This document shows positions 11,093-24,200 of a stretch of DNA of 64,000 bases, in pieces. The first letter of the stretch is position 1; each line of letters begins with the position of its first letter. The DNA comes from Lycium barbarum (lineage: Eukaryota > Streptophyta > Magnoliopsida > Solanales > Solanaceae). The notes below the pieces were generated by a model, which saw nothing but the letters and a program-made list of their open reading frames with translations, was not told where the DNA came from and made no database searches. Location: positions 13,106,027 to 13,170,026 of the forward strand of contig NC_083345.1 of assembly GCF_019175385.1 (NCBI RefSeq), given 5' to 3'. Position numbers and translations under genes: made by a program.

Positions 11093-14000
11093 AAATAGAA
11101 AAAGTGCAATAATGAACCAACAGACATTTTATATCATACCCGCAACTTAGATAGATTGTATTTCACTGTCCTCGTCAAAATTATGACCATAAGAGAACCA
11201 AGAGAGGTCTGATGAAGAACCCGTTCTTGGTACCATGGAACACTCGGCAGCACCTGCAGAAAGATGTGGAATCAAGATAGTCCATGGCTTACATATCAAA
11301 AAGCCAGAGATATTCATTATTTACCAGTTTATGAATGCTGGCGTTAAATGAGGAATCTTGGCTAAGTATAAGAAGGATAATCAGCACCATATATATCTGA
11401 TTGGATGTCCTCCTTGGTGCATTATACAGTGTTTCGAGCAAAGGCATCAACTGTTGATTTATTCAAAAACAGACTGTAAGATTCTAAGTTGTAACCGAGG
11501 GGGAGAACCAAAGTACAAAGTTCAGAGGCAAGAACTTCTATTTATCAACGCGAGAAAGTTGGAAAGTGAAATTCTCAAAAATGAACAGTTGGAAACTAAA
11601 TAAGAAAAAAAAAAGTGGAAAAATTTCAGTATCTGCTAAATGGATAACCAAGTATCTGCTAATGGATAACTAAGGATCATAGCTCCGATAATTATTGTTA
11701 AGACCTCAAATCCATAAATACAGCAACTTGTTGCGCAAGCAGTTGCAAGAGATCAAACTACATCTAGCTACACTTTTATTGCTTAATACTCTTCTTATCT
11801 ATCGTGTCTTCTCTTGAGAACCTTGATTTCCTTACACAGTGATTGGTGGGGTTGATATCCACAAGCAACAGCCATTATTCAGTCAAGAAATAAGAATATA
11901 GCATAAACCATCACATCTTACCAGTGTATCCAGATCAGTCCGCACCAACACATACTCAAGAAAATCTGAGTTCCCGTGAATGAGTGAATAAAGCAGAAGT
12001 ACAGAAGTCTCATCAGCCAAGCACCTGGAAACATAGTTACAAGCCCACTCACTCATTACCAACAATTGTATCATCAAATACACAACACATACTCTGTGCT
12101 ATCAGATCATAATGTGGAAGTAGGCAAAATGCAAGTTTTAACACGGACAGATTTGCAACAAAGAGGGCTGATCATTTGTACTAGACGCCCTTCTGTGAAG
12201 AGAAGCCAGAAGACACAAATCTTCTTTTTGCATTGAGAAATTACTGCACAATTATGGGACATGTTTTTCAACATTTTGGGTTTAAAGTGGATAATGCCAA
12301 CAGCCACATAGGAGCTTTTACAAGGTTGGCAAAAAAGAGGTCTGAGGGGTATACATTCCAGAGTTTGGAATGCAACATCTGCGACAATTTGGCGGATAAT
12401 ATGAAAGAGAAGAAACTCAAGAATTTTTTAAAACAAGGACGATGTATCTAGTCTTATGTAATTGTATTTCTTTCCTTATGTTTTGGACCAGCATGGCAGA
12501 TGTATATGATTGTTACAATGTAAAGGTCATTATCGACTTTATTAGTTCTCTACATAATCTGTGAGACTATGTTTGTGCTACTCAATTGTTCATAGCAGCA
12601 TACCCTTTATGCTGAAAAATTTATAAAAATTCACCTTACTTATCCAGAAAAAAAAACAAAGAGATCATAATGTGGAAGTAGTTTTAAGGGTATTTCACTA
12701 TGAAGAGACCAAAAGCCAAACAACAAGACACCTTCTCTACCACGGGGATGGAAAAGGTCACAAATAAACTCCTCATGCGTAGCCAATTTTCGTAACAAAA
12801 TAGGAGCTACTTTTTTTTTTTTTTGAGAACATTTAGTTTTCACCGTAGATCAACAAGTGAGATAGATTAACACTTACATGCCAAGGGTATCGAAAAGAGA
12901 AGCAAAGGATAATCTCACAACCGGACCACTAGGTGCATTCCCTTCAACATCAACACGATCAACTGCTTGAGAGAACACAAAGAAGCTTAGAATCATGAAC
13001 GAAATTCATGAAGTAGCAAAAGGGACACCAGGATGAAAAAAAATAATTCTAACATTCAATATCCCGAGCATTCTCAAGGGCCTTGCAGTAAGGATTCTCA
13101 AAGATCGATTCTTCCTTTGGTAGCAAATCTGGACTGCTGTAATCTAATTTATCTTTCAAGTGGTCCACGCCAAGACTCTTGCGGTAATGAACAAGGATGA
13201 GTAAAATATTAAGACTGTTGTCTGCCAATGGGCTTCTGGAAGCTTCATTACTTGAACTGGCAAAGAAATTCAATGGCAGTAGCACGAGATTTGCTGCAAG
13301 TCAATGGAAAAGGCAGAAGTACCAATGAGAATAATAGAACAGCACAGTGACTAAACAAGAGGCAAAATAAGTGAATAAATTGGGAATGGAGGGATTCAAT
13401 AATTCTAGGATCACCTTTTGACGACGAAATGCTGCATGCATGAGCAAAGGAACAAGGATAAAATTTTATAGAATGGATATTTGGAGATGCGGCAATACAT
13501 AGCTATACACTAGAAAAACGGAAGAGAGAGAGAGTGTGTGTGTAAGGAGGGGAAGGGGGGGTTGATGCAATAAATCACTTCATCCTACCCGCAACAGAGC
13601 TAACTCTTTGTAGAACTCCAGGCTGATATCCTTCAGAAAATATATAATAAGATGAAGCCTTCAAAGGGAAACGTGGCCGTGTGATATAGTTAAGAAGCAG
13701 CTTACGAATAGCCAGATTGACCAAAGAAGTTGGCTGCAGACAAAAATACATTCAGAAGCGGCTCATGACTTGCCAAGGAATTTGGCAGCAAATACAAAAG
13801 AAAATTGATAAAATTCCAATAGTTTTAAGAGATATCTACTGAGAGAAACAGATGATGACCTGAGCCATTGCTGCATCAAAGAAAGGATGAATATCATCGG
13901 CTCCAAGTGATGGCCCAGAAAGAAGCTGAGTTGATAATGCGATGAGCATGAAATTAAGCAACTCATAGTGTAGAAGATATGTATCCGAGCTGTCAGAAGA

Positions 14001-17000
14001 AACAAACAGTATTAGGCAAACAACTGGCAAGCCATGTGATAAGATATGTATTACAAAGAGCTCAACATACCTCACATCTACCCTGCCAAGAAAATTAAGC
14101 ACACTATTCACAACAAGATGCTCAATACTCTGTTCTGTAAAAGAAAATGAAAGAGGTAATGGCGGTAAGAGTTAGGAAGTAATGGACTTGGACTCCCAGA
14201 CGGAGCTGAATATAAAGTTAAAGATTAAGTGAGAAGTTTAAACAACATAGATTTCCAAATGTTGTAGACCCAATCAGGACAAATCTTTAAAAGAATAACT
14301 TATGAAAGCTATCCCACAGATATAAGCTCTATAAGAGATACAACAACAACAACAACAACCCAGTGAAATCCCACATCTTGGGGTCTGGGGAGGGTATAAT
14401 GTACGCAGACCTTACTCCTACCAAGGTAGGATGGCTGTTTCCGAGAGACCCTCTATAAGAGATACGAGTTAGAATCTAAAAGAATCCGTCGGTCATTACA
14501 AAGCTATGGCTCAATTTCAACAACTTGTGAAAGCTATCTCACTGAAGTCAGCTATACAAGAGATGTGAGTTAGAATCTCACAAGAATCATTTGGTCATTA
14601 GTCATTACAAATGATTACTCAATTTCATCCATAAATAAGTAACAGGAAATTTCTTAATTTACCGTAATGTTTGTCCAGAAGTGATTGTAATAACTTATTT
14701 TGAAACAGAAGTGATTGTAGTATGATCAGAGACAACCAATCAAGTTTCTCATAAATTAGACTACACACTGTCTTGAACTATGAAATGATGTTGAGGAGCA
14801 AGGACAAAGTTAGATCTACCTTACAAAATAAAATAAAAAGGGAATCCACAATTAGATCTTCGAACAAATAACATATACATTCACTTTGTTTCAGTCATAG
14901 TGGTCGAAACAGAGCAGTGATCACGTAAATGCTACGTACTCCAATCGCCCTCCCCACACAAAAGAAAAAAAGAAGAAGATTTATTTAAAAGAGAGAACGA
15001 AACTGTAAATGAAATAGGAATATAAATAAGAAAATCAGAAAAGTCCCACTAAACAAAAATGAATAAACCATGTTGTAAATGCATTACCTTTTGGGACATT
15101 ACTTGGAATTTCCTCACTCTCATTCAGAGACATGTACAGATCTTCAAAGTTGTCAGTTTTGGCATTCTCAATGAGGTGCTTCAGAAAAACAGATGAGACG
15201 TACACTGCATTGAGAGCTTTCACATAAGCTGATGAAGATGCATCGGACGTAGAAACACACTCTTGCAAGCACCAAGACAGGTGAATTAAAATTTTGGCAA
15301 GATGCCTGGTGTAACAGTTGTTCTGAGCTGCAATAAACAACAGATCGTATTAGAAGATCATACCAGTGGGCTCATCATATCCCCAAAAGAAAAAAAAAAA
15401 GGAAAAAAAGATGGAATAAACATCAAAAATAAATTATTCCCATTCATGAGGTTCTAGAAAAATTAAACAGGGAAGTTACAGAAAGAAAAGATACAATAGG
15501 ATGGTCAGATAAAGAGTTTATACGGATAGGGCCAATTGCCTGTTGACATGACATAAAAGAAGTAAGAGCAACATCTTGCAACCACTGCAGCTATGTCGTT
15601 ATAACTAATAATTATATATCAGTAAGAAAATACTTGCAACCCAACATACATAGCACGAGGCTTAGAAACATGAAAAGTAGAACGAGTACCATGTTTCACC
15701 CTATGCTTTACCTAATTCTTTCATGATTGCATCACTTTATCAGAAACAAACATCTTAGCCTTAAATCATGTTACATGGAAATTAGTACTAAGTTCAATTT
15801 TTCCCCAAAGCAACCCTCCGCATAATAATGAAGCAGAAGAATGCATAAAAGAGAGTACAATTTTACTTACACAACATTCGCAGGAAGTTAACACTCTCCA
15901 TAACTTGGGACCCAAGTAGCATTACCTAATTTTCGCACTACTCTTCAATAAGAAAAAGATTTATCAACTTAAATAATTAAGCAATTTGCATGAATCTGCT
16001 CAAAATTTCCGGAGTAGAAGTTCTTGTTTCATTAAATAACTCCAGGGGGAAAAAATTATGGGAAGCGCAAATGGACCAAAATCTCGGAACCGACAGACTA
16101 TTGCGTTTAAAAAGCTCTACAAGATCAACTGAGGCGATCAACTTTTTTTTTTTAAGAACTAAGGGGATCAATTGAATAGAACATTTTTCTTTTGACATCT
16201 GCCATTGTGACTCTAGTTTTAGGATTGCGAGACAACTAGGCTAGTTTCGACATTAAATAGAGTATGCAGGAGCACAAGAATACTCGGTGTAGAGCTCCAC
16301 CAAGTTGCAAATTTGATGGATGGCTTCAGACTTAACTGCCTAAACAAGTAGTATAGACACTAAACCTTTGCCAAATCGTTAAAAGGAGCCAACTACCACA
16401 CAGCAGATAGTCTGCAAAAATCACATTTCTGTATGAGCCATATTTACTCATTTTATTCTAAATCTGTACCATTTTTTTGAAAGAATGTTTTTTAATCTGC
16501 ACTTTGGAACACAAAACCATAACATTCAGCTAACGAGACAAATGAGAAGTCGGGCGAATTTGAAAAACAGTGGTATGAATCACATGTACACTGATTTTTC
16601 TCCTTTCCCATTTCTATTGGTTTAGGTATTCTCAAACCTGACAAAGTACCTCAACAACTGTGACAGCCACAATTCACTCGCTCAATTTCCCCAATCTACA
16701 TACTTAACTAGCAGACTACCACGGAAGCTGCAGAACAACTCAACCTAACATGTGAATATTCTAGTATCTTCTTGAGATAATGGTCAAAATACACCTAAAG
16801 TATTACTTTTTTGCGTTTCTACCTGAACTATAAGGTGTTTGCGTTTCCTAACTACATTTCCTATCTGAACTATCACCAACTATTCATCAAAACACACCTC
16901 GACTAGTATCTGAAGGTGTGTGGCGTACACTCTTTTTTCTTCTAAAATGGTGCCAAATGGCACTCTACTCGGATAATTAAAGGATTAATTGGAAAAATAA

Positions 17001-17829
17001 ATTAAAAACATTACTTCCTCCGTCCCAATTTATGTGATATAGTTTGACTAGGCACATAGTTTAAGAAAGAAGTGAAGACTTTTGAAACTTAGTGATCTAA
17101 AACAAGTCATAGATATTTGTGTGAGGTAAAAGGGGAAGTTTTAAGTTAAATTATTTCTCAATATAGAAATGTATCATTCTTTTTTGGACAGACTAAAAGG
17201 GAAAGTGTATCACATAAATAGGGAGAGAGGGAGTAAAAGATAATGGTCAAAAGAACACCTGAAGTTTTTGACCATTATCTCTGTCTTCTAATCATCAACT
17301 AGAATAATCAATAACAGTTTCTACACCACATTTCAGATACGACCTAACTTTACAATTTAACTACAGAACTTTTTTCTTTTCTTCAACAAAACTCGATTAA
17401 TAATCAAGCAAATGAACAATTTAAGTATCTTCTAATCATCAACTAGAATAATCAATAACAGTTTCTACACAACTTTTCATAAACTCGTCGACACCAATTA
17501 ACAGAACCTAACATATGCGAGCTAAATTTACAATTTGACAACATAACTAACAAAACTCCACAAATAATCAAGGAAATGAACAATTTAAGATATACCAAAA
17601 AGGCGTGTAAAGTAAAAACAAAATAGAGATAGTTAGGTTTACCAAAGTGGATGCAAGCTTGTTGAACACGATGAGAGGACCAATGAAGATTAAGAGGAAG
17701 TTCTAGAAGCTTCTGCCAGTAATCAGAAGCAACTGGAAACGATTTCTCTCCTATAAATGCTCCTATTAAATACTCCGCCGTTTCATGTGGCCGTGCCGCA
17801 CCACCTTGCGTTGACGGTACTCCCCCCAT
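8572..17829 (-). CDS. Dymeclin family protein, 18 exons, 724 aa
   Basis: Exons 5'->3' on the minus strand: 17829-17643, 15327-15088, 14134-14071, 13989-13860, 13733-13589, 13293-13054, 12962-12878, 12024-11922, 11450-11325, 11253-11140, 10667-10549, 10463-10376, 10264-10172, 10081-9992, 9849-9730, 9630-9539, 9329-9272 and 8652-8572. Every junction has GT/AG and keeps phase; the sum is 2175 nt. The product matches plant dymeclin end to end: MGGVPST start, [77 protein letters not shown] and [17 protein letters not shown]. Animal dymeclin is a peripheral Golgi protein mutated in Dyggve-Melchior-Clausen syndrome; the plant role is less defined. Gly2 with Ser6 fits an N-myristoylation site, as in the human protein (inference). 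Introns 1 and 2 contain transposon insertions. No coding damage is seen. Confidence 0.95.
11058..11088. repeat. (AG)n microsatellite in dymeclin intron 10
   Basis: About 30 bp of pure AG dinucleotides in the intron between exons 10 and 11. It should be length-variable between individuals. Confidence 0.9.
14327..14465 (-). mobile_element. 109-bp RTE LINE tail with 15-bp target duplication
   Basis: On the minus strand this is the last ~109 nt of the RTE family also seen at 3812-5116. It carries GGAGTAAGGTCTGCGTACAT, a GTGGGATTTCACTGGG-type block and a (TTG)n tail (here 14342-14450). It is bounded by the same 15 bp, CTCTATAAGAGATAC, at 14327-14341 and 14451-14465. This is a severely 5'-truncated retroposition event within dymeclin intron 2. 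Confidence 0.92.
16774..17281. mobile_element. MITE in dymeclin intron 1 with nested Stowaway
   Basis: The ends are GAGATAATGGTCA (16774) and TGACCATTATCTC (ending 17281), a perfect 13-bp terminal inverted repeat. Subterminal blocks (CACCTAAAGT / CACCTGAAGT) also pair. The flanking 9-mers TATCTTCTT and TGTCTTCTA are similar but not identical, so a Mutator-type 9-bp duplication is possible but unproven. A Stowaway sits inside it at 17014-17233. Confidence 0.7.
17014..17233. mobile_element. Stowaway MITE
   Basis: The 220-bp element has the Stowaway terminal motif CTTCCTCCGTCCC on the left and its inverse GGGAGAGAGGGAG on the right, with TA on both sides. It lies in dymeclin intron 1, inside another MITE. 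Confidence 0.85.
17283..17590. repeat. Tandem duplication in dymeclin intron 1
   Basis: The block beginning TCTTCTAATCATCAACTAG occurs at 17283 and again at 17427. Each copy ends in a conserved AAATGAACAATTTAAG (17410 and 17574), so copy lengths are about 144 and 164 bp. The second copy ends about 50 bp from the splice donor of exon 1. Confidence 0.85.
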
Positions 17830-18149
17830 TCAACACTACTACAATTAAACGGTAACGGCGTTATATATTATCGAGAATCTTCTAGTAGGACCTTCAGGAA
17901 GTGCGAATTTACGAGATCGTAGAGAGAGTATTATAGAGAAGTTTTTTGAATGGCATTTTGCGATGAGAAATTTGTTGGAGGTGTGGATCTGAGAGTGGCT
18001 TAGGAAGGAAGGAGAGAGACAATAATGAGGCCTTTTCATAGCAATCTCTTTGGTTTCATTATTCTTATTAGTTGGATGAAGAAAAAACTTGAAATTTCAC
18101 CTGATTTTACAAAATTGCCCTCCACATTTCTCCATTCGACAAACGTCGA

Positions 18150-18500
18150 TCAGAAATAGTTTAAATATTTTAACCATACCTCTCGTTATAATTTCGATCT
18201 AAGTATACCCCTCCTATTGTACTTTGACACAAATTTGCCTTTAATTTTAACGGAGATGCACATGTCAAGCTCAAAATCTAATGACCCACTTTCCATTTTA
18301 AGTATCCAATTTCTTTAGAAACCTACTTGTTTAACTCAATCAGATCCATTCTCTCCCCCAAATTTGTGTTAAAGTACAATGGGAGGGATATGTTTGGATC
18401 GAATGTATAACTGAAGGGGTATAATTAGAACTAAAGTGTAACGAGGGTGTATTTAAACTATTGTTGATAGTACAGGGGTATATATTTGACCCTTTACCGC
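18150..18500. mobile_element. Foldback MITE upstream of dymeclin
   Basis: About 75 bp at 18166-18240 (containing TCGATCTAAGTATACCCCTCC) is the inverse of 18357-18432 (GGGAGGGATATGTTTGGATCGA), with a ~115-bp loop. The right arm continues to GGGGTATATATTTGACCC while the left arm stops early, so the left terminus looks truncated. It lies about 330-670 bp upstream of the dymeclin ATG, in likely promoter sequence. Confidence 0.65.
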
Positions 18501-20081
18501 TCTTTAATTTTAATAGTATTTTTCATTCAATGAATTTGTGTTTGGGAGACTTTGTTTCACAAGGGAAAGGTTTTGGAATGTTAATTTTTGTCAACATTAA
18601 CTGAGCTTAGTTAAATGACACCGAGTCTATAAATCATTGTGTCACGAGTTTAAATTATTTAATTTTTTTCTCGTCTAGAAAAAACATGATGATACAAGGA
18701 GGATTAATGGATTAAAAATAAGTTGTAAAGCTTCTAGTTTTCAAATTTAATTATAACCCGTTGCATTTAAGCCTAAGTCAGAAAATATTTCCAAAATTAA
18801 CAAGAAAATGCCATTATAGTTTTATTTTAATGTTCACTGTGAGAGAATATTGATTGATATTAAATATCTAGTTGCAAAAACTCATTTAGCATGAAATTTT
18901 TAATATTGGTAATAAATACAGATTAATCATGTTTGATCGCACGTGTTGTCATTTAGATTTTACGAAAATAGAAAGTCAAACGCAAAACTTTAATTTGTCC
19001 GAAGATAAATATGAAAATCTCTACCAGTATTTTACAATAACTTTTAGTTATATAACTATCTTCGCAGATATTCTCATTATTTTGGTGTATTCACTTCTCA
19101 AATGAAGAAAAAGAAGGTATTGGATGGATAAGATTTGTTAAGTCAATTTCAAACTCAAGTTAAAATTTGCTATCTAAATTTTCATTGACCTTTATAGCTC
19201 CATACCAAACTCATTATCATGTCGTCTTTTTTTTTTTTTTTTTTTGAAATATACAATTATCGGTACAAAACCATGCAATCAGATTGAAAATCTACATGAA
19301 GTAATTAAACAACATATGTTCCTTCCCCTTTGCCCCCTTTTGAATTCAAATAACTTTGAGTGTTTAACAATGAATCTAAACAAAACCTGCCAAGACAAAA
19401 TCATTAAATTTTCTTCTTAGTTTAAAAACATGCCTACTTTTGTAACTTGACACTATCTACTTATAATTAAAATTTGCATCCAGCATTACTAATGCATTTC
19501 CCCCTTCAAACATCCCAACGCAAGCAAATTCTTTTAATCTAGTTTATTTCTCATTTGATTAACTTTACATTTTTCTTGTTTCCTTAAAATTATCAATATT
19601 TCCTTTTAGATAATAAACAACATTTTGTGCCTTTCCATTTCTCAAAAAAACATAATTTAATAATTGACTTGGCTAATAACTTTCATATTAAGGCTCATCT
19701 TTAATTTTAAAGTCAATAGATGAAAGTACTACTATTTACTAAACCTAAATATATGTTATTTCAATTTTAGCACTGCCTTAAAAGCAATAGTACCGTATCT
19801 CATACTTTCTTTGCCCATAGATGGTTCTAAGAAATGAGATTGATTTTGATGGTTTTTGACAAATTAAAGGACTTCATTAAGACAAAAGAAAAGGACAAAT
19901 GAAAGGGCTAATTGGTCAATGCAATTAAGTAGGTGGAGTTTCACTTTGAGTTATATAGGAGAATTTGTGGGTTTTGTTGTCAGTTATAGGTTTGTAGCTG
20001 GTTTTAAATTTCGTCGGCGTGGTAGTCCACGTGGCTATATATGAGCTTATTCATAGACTTGATGCGATCAATTGGGGATTA
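18501..20081. other. AT-rich intergenic DNA, nothing recognised
   Basis: Long non-coding stretch with no ORF, splice-linked coding piece or inverted-repeat element that I could support. A poly(T) run occurs near 19228-19246. Confidence 0.5.
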
Positions 20082-20338
20082 ATCCCTCCCTCCCATATTA
20101 CTTGACTGCGTTATTAAAAATATATATTTCAAAGTATTTATTTATTTATAAAATTAAGATATAATTAATTATTTTTTACTTATTTTATTCTTAATATTAA
20201 TTATTTTTCAAAATAATTAATATTAATTAGAGTGTAATTTGTTAGAAATAAAGATAATATAATAAAATATATTTTCATTTATGATTTTTAAAGGGCGTGT
20301 AAAAGCGAAAGTGGTCAATTAATATGAGACGGAGGGAG
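20082..20338. mobile_element. Stowaway MITE
   Basis: About 257 bp, starting ATCCCTCCCTCCCATATTA and ending TAATATGAGACGGAGGGAG, with TA at both flanks. The termini fit the Stowaway consensus. Confidence 0.85.
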
Positions 20339-20940
20339 TATTAAAAACTTAAAAGAGCATTTTAGAAATTTGTTGAACTTGAAACACGCGTCCTAGATAC
20401 ATTTAATTAGGGTTTCAATATTCTCATATCGTGCTCTAGACTTTGAAAATAAAATACATCGTGCCCTTGACTTTGTCATAATTCATTTAGGTAAAAATTT
20501 GTCTACGTTCAATATTTATACTAAATGAAGTTATTTTATCATGATTAATTAATCAATAAAATAAAATACATTTAGATTAATTATGATAAGTGATTAAAAA
20601 AAAATATGCAGAATATACATGTCATGTAATCAGATTAGTGTAAACTCCATGAGGATAAATTTTTACTATTACTAATATTGGTGCCATGAATTTCACCCTG
20701 AAAACTCATAGCTCACACATTTTTTACTTACTAAGGGTTCCATATATATAATTTCTAGAACTAAATCGCACTTCATTATTTGTTTTTCTATATCAAAATT
20801 TAGATTTTGAAAAGTTATGTTAAAAGCACCATAAATCACAAGTTTTATATCAAAAAACAGTTTTTTAAGATGTCGTCAAAAAATCAGCAAATAGCAATAT
20901 AATATGAAGATTGATAAATATTGTGAGGCTGCTAATATCT
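20339..20940. other. AT-rich DNA, nothing recognised
   Basis: No ORF or element supported between the Stowaway and the LINE poly(A) tail. Confidence 0.5.
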
Positions 20941-20983
20941 TTTTTTTTTTTTTTTTTTGCCTCAACAAATATTCTTTTTTTTT

Positions 20984-21014
<31 letters not shown>

Positions 21015-21207
21015 GGGGGTTGGCATGACCCCTACCTTGTATATTCCTTCATATCGACAAGAGGGCTGGAGGAGGACAAGGGCCAAAGCCTCCACGATTA
21101 CATGTGAAAGAGAGATCAACCTAAGATCACAACAAAAAGAAACATGAAGGGGACAGTGGTAGCTTGTACAAAAAAATATATATCCCTTCATGCTAGCTAA
21201 TCAACTT
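20941..21207 (-). mobile_element. LINE 3' UTR and A-rich tail, with poly(G) run
   Basis: Read on the minus strand, ~190 nt of non-coding sequence after the ORF2 stop is followed by a C-run (G-run on plus, about 20994-21019), then ~20 A, a 15-nt spacer and ~18 A. Two A-tracts at the 3' end fit an L1-type tail. The C-run is unusual and may be a replication-slippage tract. No target duplication was found by eye. Confidence 0.65.
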
Positions 21208-24200
21208 CTAACTAACGAAAAAATTGGCTTTATCAACTCTACTCCTCAAACTTGGAAGTTGCCAGGAATCCATGGAGAATGGTCCTTTGATATTTCCAGG
21301 CAGTTGAGTATATGAGTTGTATTGTGAAGAAATATCAAAGTTAGCTGCAGATTTGGCCAGTAGATCAGCTACCTGGTTTGCCTCTCTGTAGCAGTGGGTG
21401 ACTTTGACTTCAACGTGCTCCATCAATTTTGCGGTGTTGAGAATGATTCCTTTTAGCTTAAGATTGTTGGTGGTTCTAGCATTCAACATATCGACAATAA
21501 TTTGTGAGTCCGATTCCAGATGGATTTCTTTGTATCCCAATCGTAAGCACTGTTGAATTCCCTCCATTGCGGTTGTGGCTTCAGCGATATTATGAGAGCT
21601 GCATTGAATGGATTTGGCAAAGGCAAAGATCATATTCCCTGAGCTTGTTCTAATAATTCCACCTATTTCAGCTTTGCCATTTTGGAGAAAACTGCCATCT
21701 GAGTTGATTTTCACCCAGCCCTCCTTTAGTTTGTCCCATTTAACGTGAAAAAATGTTGTTTTTGGTTTCCACCTCTCGACTTCATGGCAGAGATTGTACC
21801 ATGGCCAATTGAACTTGGAATTTGGAAAAGCTTTAGCTAAAGCAGCATCAATGGTCCAGCTAACTTGGTGCCTCATTTTCCTAACGTAGAATCTGTCTTG
21901 CTCGCCATATTTGCAAGCTGTCCAGCTTCTCCAGATTTCCCAGCATATTGCCAAGGGGACAATGTTAACTAGTAGCTTTTGTACACTGTTGTGTGTCGTT
22001 GTATCTCGCCAGAGCTTGAAGATTCTTCTAATGGGCCATTTTCTGTGTCTAATACCAAGAGGCGACCCAAATGACACCCAAAGATATTTGGCAGCTTGTC
22101 CCTCTACCAAAGTGTGTTGCATGCTGTCTCTAATAGGCGTGTCGCAGCATCTACAATTGGAGTTGTCGACTATGCCCAATCTAGCCAGATTCTCGTTGAA
22201 AGGAAGTTTGGATAAACAAGCCCTCCAACGTAAGAAAGAGATCTTGAGGGGAATGCAATTATGCCATAGACTGCTGAGAGTTTCATCATCTTGTTTCCTG
22301 CATCTGTTAACCTGAAAAGCAGAAGAGTTAATGTATTGCCCATCACTGGTAGGTTTCCAAATAATGAAATCTTCTAGTGATGGGTCTCCAATATCAATGT
22401 TAGCAAATATGTTATGATTCCTATCCCCAAAACCAAGAGTAATCTTAGAGGAGTCCCAAGCACCATTAATAATGTAGCTACTAATCGTAGTATGCCTGTT
22501 ATGGTGATGGTCTGGAAAAAGATTGGCTAAAGCCCCTTTATCCGACCAATTGTCCCACCACAGACTACAATTACCAACATTGATCTTCCAAAGCATATTA
22601 TTCTCTACTTTATCTCTTATTTGTAGCATGTGTTTCCAAGCATGTGAATTACCAGAGACCCATTTTTTTGCAACCGGATGGGACCTGCTACAGTATTTAG
22701 CTCTCATAAAGGTACCCCACAAAATGGTATTAGTTCGGAACCTCCACCACCTTTTCATAGCAAGAGTATCATTTATCTCCCTCATACTCCTTATACCAAG
22801 TCCCCCCTCATTAGTAGGATAGCATAGGTTCTTCCAGGCACTCCAGTGATATTTATTTTTTTCATTTGAAGTGCCCCAAAAGAACCTAGCAAAATACTTC
22901 TCAATGAGAGTTAGAGTTCCTTTCGGGGGGCTCATAGCAGAATGGGTGTAAATGGGGAGTGATTGTAATACATTTTTTATCATAATCATTTTTCCACCAA
23001 AGGTGAGCATGTTGCCTTGCCAACTATTGAGTCTATTGGCCACTTTCATGGCCATATACTCAAAGTAGATTAACTTCTTTCTTCCAATATAAAGAGAGCA
23101 GCCAAGATAGGTGAAAGGAAAACTTTTTTCCATGAAGCCAGTACAATTTCTCATTCTATTGATTCTTTGTGCACTAGCTTTTGGATCTGTTATAAAGAAG
23201 CTTTTTTCTCCATTAATCTTTTGGCTAGAAGCATTTTCATACTTCCCAATGTGACTCATCACAAGATTGATAGAGCTTTGCTTGCCACTGCAAAAAATAA
23301 TAATATCGTCAGCATAGGCAAGATGGTTAATTTGTGGGCCTCTTTTATCCATATGGAAAGGAATAAAATCAGGCTCATTGTTGAGGCTATTTAAAGATCT
23401 AGTTAGAACTTCAGCTGCAATAATGAAAAGAGAAGGGGATAGAGGATCCCCTTGTTTCAAACCTTGAGAAGAGGTGAAAAAACCTCTTCTTACGCCATTA
23501 ATGACAATGGAGTACCAAACTTCCGAGATAAGACCCCATATTAGATCAATCCAAATTTCCGAGAATCCAAACTTCCTCAGGACCGAAATCAGAAAATCCC
23601 ATGATAGCCTATCATAGGCTTTTGCCATATCCAATTTGATGACTATGTTCCCACCTCTGTTATCCTTTCTGATACCCTGAATGATTTCCTGAGCTAACAT
23701 CACATTTTCAGTAATCAGTCTCCCCTGGACAAATCCACTCTGATTCTCTGAAATAATCAATGGTAGAAGAGTATTAAGTCTGCTGGATAGGATCTTGGAA
23801 ATGATTTTTGTGGTAAAGTTTGTGAGGCTAATGGGTCTTATTTGAGAGAAGCTAGTCGGGGAAATGGTTTTAGGAATAAGAACGAGGCAGGTGTGATTGT
23901 AGAATTTGGTGAGGTTCCTTCCGTTGAAATATTCTTGAACGAAGTCTATAACTTCACTTTTAATGATATCCCAACACCTCTGGAAAAAAGTGCCATTGAA
24001 ACCATCGGGCCCTGCAGTGCTCTCAGAACTAAGATTGAAAATGGCATCCTTGATCTCATCTTCCTCCGGGATTTTAGTCAACATGTTATTGTTTTCCTCA
24101 GTAATAAGGTGAGGGATATGGTTCAAGACTGTGCTATCTGTAGTGGGAATTTTTAGATTGAAAAGTTTCTCAAAGTGGTGAACAACAGCTTTCCCTATTT

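Noticed and set aside
21911..22315. Plus-strand ORFs of 60-134 codons opposite the LINE
   Set aside because: They are shadows of the continuous ORF2 on the minus strand.
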